From Parvibaculaceae bacterium PLY_AMNH_Bact1 (GTDB lineage Bacteria; Pseudomonadota; Alphaproteobacteria; Parvibaculales; Parvibaculaceae): DNA of 64,000 nt. The translations under genes were made by a program, and so were the position numbers. Positions 60,176 through 64,000 of this stretch are shown here, in pieces. Below the pieces are notes generated by a model, which saw nothing but the letters and a program-made list of their open reading frames with translations, was not told where the DNA came from and made no database searches. Within the stretch, counting starts at the first letter, position 1; each line of letters opens with the position of its first letter. The DNA lies in contig CP126168.1 of assembly GCA_032881465.1 (NCBI GenBank), forward strand, positions 806,001 through 870,000, read 5' to 3'.

Positions 60176-61591
60176 CTAAACGCTCACGACTTTTCCAGGA
60201 TTGAGGATGCCTTTTGGATCTAGCGTGCGCTTCAATGTGCGCATGAGGTCGAGCTCAACATCTGACTTGAGCGCAGCCATTTCATCCCGCTTCAACTGAC
60301 CAATGCCATGCTCAGCACTGATCGATCCATCTAGGTCGAGCGCTATGCCATGCACGATCTGGTTGAAGTGAGTCCATTGAGCAAGGAATGCGTCCGTATC
60401 CATGGCCTCAGGCTGGCTGAGATTAAAGTGAATATTGCCGTCACCCAGATGGCCAAAGGGCACAGGCCGAATGCCCGATAACTCGGCTTGCACGGCCTCG
60501 GTCGCGCGCTCCAGAAAGCGGGTAACGTTTGAAACCGGCACGGACACATCATGCTTGATGCTGCCGCCTTCATGGCGCTGTGCATCCGACATGGCCTCGC
60601 GGACCTGCCAGAAGGCCGACCGCTGGGCGTCTGACTGTGCAACAACCGCATCAGATACCCATGTCTTTTCAACAGCGCTGGCAAGTGACCCTTCCAGAAG
60701 AGCGTTGAGATCATCGCCGTTGCTGCCCGACGAGAGTTCTACAAGCACATACCAGGGCGAGGGCGCGCTGAGAGGGTCGCGTGCACCGGGCACATGGGCG
60801 CAGACCATCTCGATGCCGATCCGGGGCATCAGCTCGAAACCGGTCATGCCGCCGCCGCTTTCGGACTCGATGTGACGCAGAAGAGAAACTGCGGCGGCGG
60901 GCAACGGGACCGCCGCGATGGCTGTCGCGCGTGACTTGGGCGCAGGAAAAAGCTTCAATACAGCGCCCGTAATGATGCCGAGCGTGCCCTCTGACCCTAA
61001 GAAGATTTGCTTGAGGTCATAGCCTGTATTGTCTTTGCGCAAACCGCGCATGCCATCCCAGATGCGTCCATCTGCCAGCACGATTTCAAGACCCAGAACA
61101 AGATCGCGGGCGTTGCCATAATGGAGAACGGCGGTGCCCCCGGCATTGGTCGCCAGGTTGCCGCCAATCTGGCAGGTTCCTTCCGACGCAAGGCTGAGCG
61201 GAAAAAGCCGTGAGGCAGAAGCTGCTACCTCCTGCGCGGCGGCAAGGGTCACGCCCGCATCAACACTCAGCGTGTTGTTCTCAACATCAAGGGACCGCAC
61301 AGCATTCATGTGACTGAGATTAAGAACAATGGCCTCACCGCTTTGGTCGGGCGTCTGCCCGCCCACAAGACCCGTATTGCCACCCTGGGGAACCACAATG
61401 GTGCCTGTCTGATAAGCATGCTTCATGACGGCCGCCACTTCGTCCGTCGAACCGGGGCGCACAATTGCAGCCGCCTTACCCACATAGAGCCCCCGCCGCT
61501 CTTCTAGGTAAGGCGCCATGTCGTCGGGATGGGTGGTTACGGCGCCGTCGCCAACAATCGCGCGGACCTGTGCAAGAAACTCGGCACTCAT
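60176..61591 (-). CDS. FAD-linked 2-hydroxyacid dehydrogenase (GlcD/D2HGDH-like)
   Basis: A 471-residue FAD-binding_4/FAD-oxidase_C protein. The FAD-binding segment is VVPQGGNTGLVGGQTPD (about residue 75) and SLASEGTCQIGGNLATNAGG (about 130). The C terminus holds FGHLGDGNIHFNLSQP, with metal-binding His residues, and SAEHGIGQLKRDEM. Substrates of this group include D-lactate, glycolate and D-2-hydroxyglutarate; the HGIGxxK pattern suits any of them. The ATG begins one base after the stop of the beta-lactamase-like gene, so both are coupled. Confidence 0.9.
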   Translation of the reverse strand: MSAEFLAQVRAIVGDGAVTTHPDDMAPYLEERRGLYVGKAAAIVRPGSTDEVAAVMKHAYQTGTIVVPQGGNTGLVGGQTPDQSGEAIVLNLSHMNAVRSLDVENNTLSVDAGVTLAAAQEVAASASRLFPLSLASEGTCQIGGNLATNAGGTAVLHYGNARDLVLGLEIVLADGRIWDGMRGLRKDNTGYDLKQIFLGSEGTLGIITGAVLKLFPAPKSRATAIAAVPLPAAAVSLLRHIESESGGGMTGFELMPRIGIEMVCAHVPGARDPLSAPSPWYVLVELSSGSNGDDLNALLEGSLASAVEKTWVSDAVVAQSDAQRSAFWQVREAMSDAQRHEGGSIKHDVSVPVSNVTRFLERATEAVQAELSGIRPVPFGHLGDGNIHFNLSQPEAMDTDAFLAQWTHFNQIVHGIALDLDGSISAEHGIGQLKRDEMAALKSDVELDLMRTLKRTLDPKGILNPGKVVSV

Positions 61592-61592
61592 G

Positions 61593-62987
61593 TCAGTTTT
61601 CTACCCGCGTGAAAGCCCGCACGCCGGAATAGAGGTAGCGCGGTCGACCTTGATCATCTGGTTCAAGAAAGTTGAAATTGACCGATTGCGACATGCCGGG
61701 ATTGCTACCCACAAAGCGGCCTTCGCCAACCGATTGGAGGTCTACCTCTCCACCACTACCAATGACGCCATAATTGGCGCTTGGCTGGATCGTCACATAA
61801 AGGGTGCCCTCTTTAAGCGTGACATGAGCCGTCTCGCTGCTCTTGGCATACGTGCCCACATAGGGACCGAGCTGGTCTCCAGTGTCTACAGGCGTGGGGT
61901 TTGCAGGTGGCGCCACATCTGCCGTGGCGGTGAATATTCGCGACAGAAGCGTCTGCGCCATCCCTTTGCCATCCCCTCCATTGGTCAGCAGCACGACAAT
62001 GGTGTCGCTCTTGGGGTGAATGCGCAGGAAGGCGGCCTGACCGATGGTCGAACCATCATGGCCGAACACGTCATACCCCCCCGATGTCGAATTGCCGCCC
62101 CAATTCCAGAGAAAGGCACCAAGACCGATGGCGTCGAGCGACCCGCCAGGAGGGCAGGCGCAGTGTGGGCGGGTGAGGAGGGCAGAGCTCTCTTCAGAAA
62201 TCAGTTGATGGCCATTTGGCGCTGTGCCGCCTGCCAAGAGTGTTCGTCCGAAGGTCACGATGTCGTTGGCCGTTGCCATGGGTGTTGAGCCTGCGGGCGC
62301 ATTTGACTGTGCGAGATAGGCGATGGGCGACACCATCAGCCCTTCACCGGGGGTGCCTAGATGCCCAATGGCGGTACGGTGGCGCATGGCCTGCTCGGGT
62401 AGCGTAGAGAAAGAGGGAGTGCCGATATTCTTGGCGATGCGGGTCCGCATCGCTTTATCCCAGGCGAGGCCCGTGACTTTTTCGATCACCCGGCCAGCGA
62501 TCACGAAGCCTACATTGCAATAGGCAAACATGTGTCCCAAGGGTGAGAGATTTGGCAGCTCACCCAGTGCTGAAACAAATTTCTCAATCCTGTCTTCGCC
62601 GCGCCCTGCATCGACAAAATAATCACCATTAATGCCGCTGGTGTGGGTGAGCAGGTGCCGAAGGGTGACCTTCGCTGTGGTCTCAGCATCCCCGACTTTG
62701 AAATCGGGCAAATAGGTTCTGACGGGCTCATCAAGGGCGAGCAAGCCTTCATCCACCAGCTGCAGCGCCAAGACGGTTGTGTAGAGCTTGGTGATAGACC
62801 CGATCTGGAAAAGCGTATCTGTCGTGGCCTCAACGCCTGTATTCAAATTGACCACGCCAGCCGCCCCTTGAGACAGCGCACCATCATGCCAGACGGCGAT
62901 AGAGGCGCCAGGAACATGGAAGCGTTGGATGAGCTCTGGCAGGTCGTCCAACTCAAATTGGGAACTCTTGGTTTCGGCAACAGGCAT
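61593..62987 (-). CDS. Serine beta-lactamase-like hydrolase (class C fold)
   Basis: A 464-residue protein of the beta-lactamase/transpeptidase-like family. SxxK is in FQIGSITKLYTTVL (about residue 64), YxN in FAYCNVGFVIAG, and the third motif HxG in VFGHDGSTIGQ. The last 110 residues form an added beta-rich domain. There is no signal peptide, so a cytoplasmic esterase or peptidase is more likely than a drug-inactivating enzyme. GGAGT precedes the ATG. It is coupled to the FAD-linked dehydrogenase and divergent from the VOC gene. Confidence 0.9.
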   Translation of the reverse strand: MPVAETKSSQFELDDLPELIQRFHVPGASIAVWHDGALSQGAAGVVNLNTGVEATTDTLFQIGSITKLYTTVLALQLVDEGLLALDEPVRTYLPDFKVGDAETTAKVTLRHLLTHTSGINGDYFVDAGRGEDRIEKFVSALGELPNLSPLGHMFAYCNVGFVIAGRVIEKVTGLAWDKAMRTRIAKNIGTPSFSTLPEQAMRHRTAIGHLGTPGEGLMVSPIAYLAQSNAPAGSTPMATANDIVTFGRTLLAGGTAPNGHQLISEESSALLTRPHCACPPGGSLDAIGLGAFLWNWGGNSTSGGYDVFGHDGSTIGQAAFLRIHPKSDTIVVLLTNGGDGKGMAQTLLSRIFTATADVAPPANPTPVDTGDQLGPYVGTYAKSSETAHVTLKEGTLYVTIQPSANYGVIGSGGEVDLQSVGEGRFVGSNPGMSQSVNFNFLEPDDQGRPRYLYSGVRAFTRVEN

Positions 62988-63092
62988 TTGATGTGGTTAC
63001 TCCGATTGTCTGATGGAGTTTAACACATGCGCAAGCTGCGTCGCGCAAATGCAAGCTTGGCCGGGTGAGGGCGGCCAAGTAGGCTCTCCCCC

Positions 63093-63959
63093 ATGATTGA
63101 CACAATTGACCATATTATCATCGCTGTGCGGGACCTTGGCGCGGCCAAATCCACCTATACACGCATTCTGGGGCGCGAACCGTCCTGGGAAGGGGAGCAT
63201 CCGGGACTTGGCTCTTCAAATCTCATATATCGTCTCAGAAACACCTATCTGGAGTTTGTGGCCGCGACCGGCGAGGGCCAATTCGCCGATATGATCCGCA
63301 CAAAGCTCGACCAAGAGGGTGAGGGCTTGATGGGGCTGGTCTTTGGGACGGTGAATGCGGATGCTTGCGTACGGCATTTGAAAGCAGCAGGGCTCAATCC
63401 GACCGATCCCATTCCAGGCGGCGCAAAAGACGCGGCAGGCAATGAGCGGTCCTGGCGGAACGTTATGCTGGTACCAGAAGAAACCGGCGGCCTCTTCATG
63501 TTTGTGATTGAGCAGGAAGACCGCCTGGCAATCCCGCTTTCGCCAGCAGCTGATGGGGTGAATGGCCGGGCCGCCGTGGATGCGGTGGACCATGTGGTGG
63601 TCAATACGCCGCGGCCCGATGAGCTCATCGCCTTTTTTGAAGGACAGCTGGGTCTGCGTCTTGCACTCGACCACACGATTGAAAAATGGGGCGTCCGCCA
63701 GCTCTTCTTCCGCGTGGGGAATGTAACGCTCGAAGTTGTGACACCAACGGCAAAAGATGAAGTGCCGGAGAAAGACAGTCTCTGGGGTATTGCTTATCGC
63801 GCGCCTGACTTGGCCCTCATGCAGGAACGGCTGACGCAGGCAGGCGTGAATGTGTCAGAGGTGCGGACCGGGCGGAAGAAGGGCACATTGGTAGCAACCG
63901 TGAAGCCGGAGACTCACGGCATTCCAACCTTGCTGATTGGTCAGGATCCTACGGTTTAG
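63093..63959 (+). CDS. VOC-family protein, two glyoxalase-like modules
   Basis: A 288-residue protein with two glyoxalase-like halves, starting MIDTIDHIIIAVRDLGAAKSTY and AVDAVDHVVVNTPRPDELIAFFE. The first half fits the Glyoxalase_3 (PF13468)-like group. Metal-binding His residues are at the strand starts of both halves (IDHIIIAV, VDHVVVNT). The activity is not predictable. No strong ribosome-binding site is visible. The remaining 41 bases of the window hold no recognisable gene. Confidence 0.87.
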   Translation: MIDTIDHIIIAVRDLGAAKSTYTRILGREPSWEGEHPGLGSSNLIYRLRNTYLEFVAATGEGQFADMIRTKLDQEGEGLMGLVFGTVNADACVRHLKAAGLNPTDPIPGGAKDAAGNERSWRNVMLVPEETGGLFMFVIEQEDRLAIPLSPAADGVNGRAAVDAVDHVVVNTPRPDELIAFFEGQLGLRLALDHTIEKWGVRQLFFRVGNVTLEVVTPTAKDEVPEKDSLWGIAYRAPDLALMQERLTQAGVNVSEVRTGRKKGTLVATVKPETHGIPTLLIGQDPTV

Positions 63960-64000
63960 TCTCTCGGTTGTTTAGTTCCTGGGTGCGGCTGCACGTGCGA

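Overview
The window is chromosomal DNA of an alphaproteobacterium, most likely from the Hyphomicrobiales/Parvibaculales side of the class. The evidence is: a CcrM-type GANTC methylase with a perfect CtrA-type box upstream, the order glyQ-glyS-ppdK, an NadQ-type NAD regulator beside nadABC, the dispersed palindromic repeats typical of these bacteria, a TIGR02301 protein, and the ETF-QO/UDG/lytic transglycosylase neighbourhood. Coding density is high and the genes are mostly housekeeping. I see no rRNA, tRNA, CRISPR array, transposase, integrase, phage gene or replication origin.

Layout. 1-9.8 kb: the 3' end of mutY, ccrM, rnhB, a PA0069-type radical SAM protein, two overlapping TIGR04283/TIGR04282 glycosyltransferases with a methyltransferase, two small proteins, moaB, a lytic transglycosylase and a family-4-like uracil-DNA glycosylase. 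10-18.9 kb: ETF-QO, a TPR lipoprotein, ispE, a polyprenyl diphosphate synthase, then DUF2007 / lipase-like hydrolase / TrmN6-like methyltransferase / S49 peptidase and two small membrane proteins. 19-27 kb: an SDR, glyQ, a long inverted repeat, glyS, ppdK, a 529-bp gene-free gap and a SleB-like cell-wall hydrolase. 27-34.6 kb: two tandem SDR paralogues, nadC-nadB-nadA read leftwards with two palindromic operators, the regulator nadQ, and an HD hydrolase. 34.7-39.4 kb: a Lon-like protease, two stress-type proteins (an FNR/FixK-like box precedes the second) and a small conserved protein.

39.4-46.6 kb: a KAS III enzyme, a PNPOx-like flavoprotein, an SDR lacking the catalytic Tyr, tag, ygfZ, a GT9 glycosyltransferase, dihydroorotase and a VOC protein. 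46.7-53 kb: a rightward catabolic-looking set (AcuI-type reductase, feruloyl-CoA-synthase-like ligase, LysE exporter, TauD-like dioxygenase, ThDP enzyme) closed by a strong bidirectional terminator. 53-64 kb: small conserved proteins, an SDR, a protein ending in FliM-like CheY-binding motifs, znuCB, rhodanese, SRAP, a CNNM/HlyC protein, an FAD-linked hydroxyacid dehydrogenase, a beta-lactamase-fold hydrolase and a VOC protein.

The clearest non-coding signals are the CtrA box and GANTC cluster before ccrM, the NadQ-type operators, the FNR-like box, four copies of one palindromic repeat family, and the 110-bp inverted repeat between glyQ and glyS. I found no obviously new multi-gene system. The most original leads are the FliM-motif protein at 55.0-55.7 kb and the Lon-like/stress-protein module at 34.7-39.3 kb. 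All family names rest on motif recognition, not on database searches.
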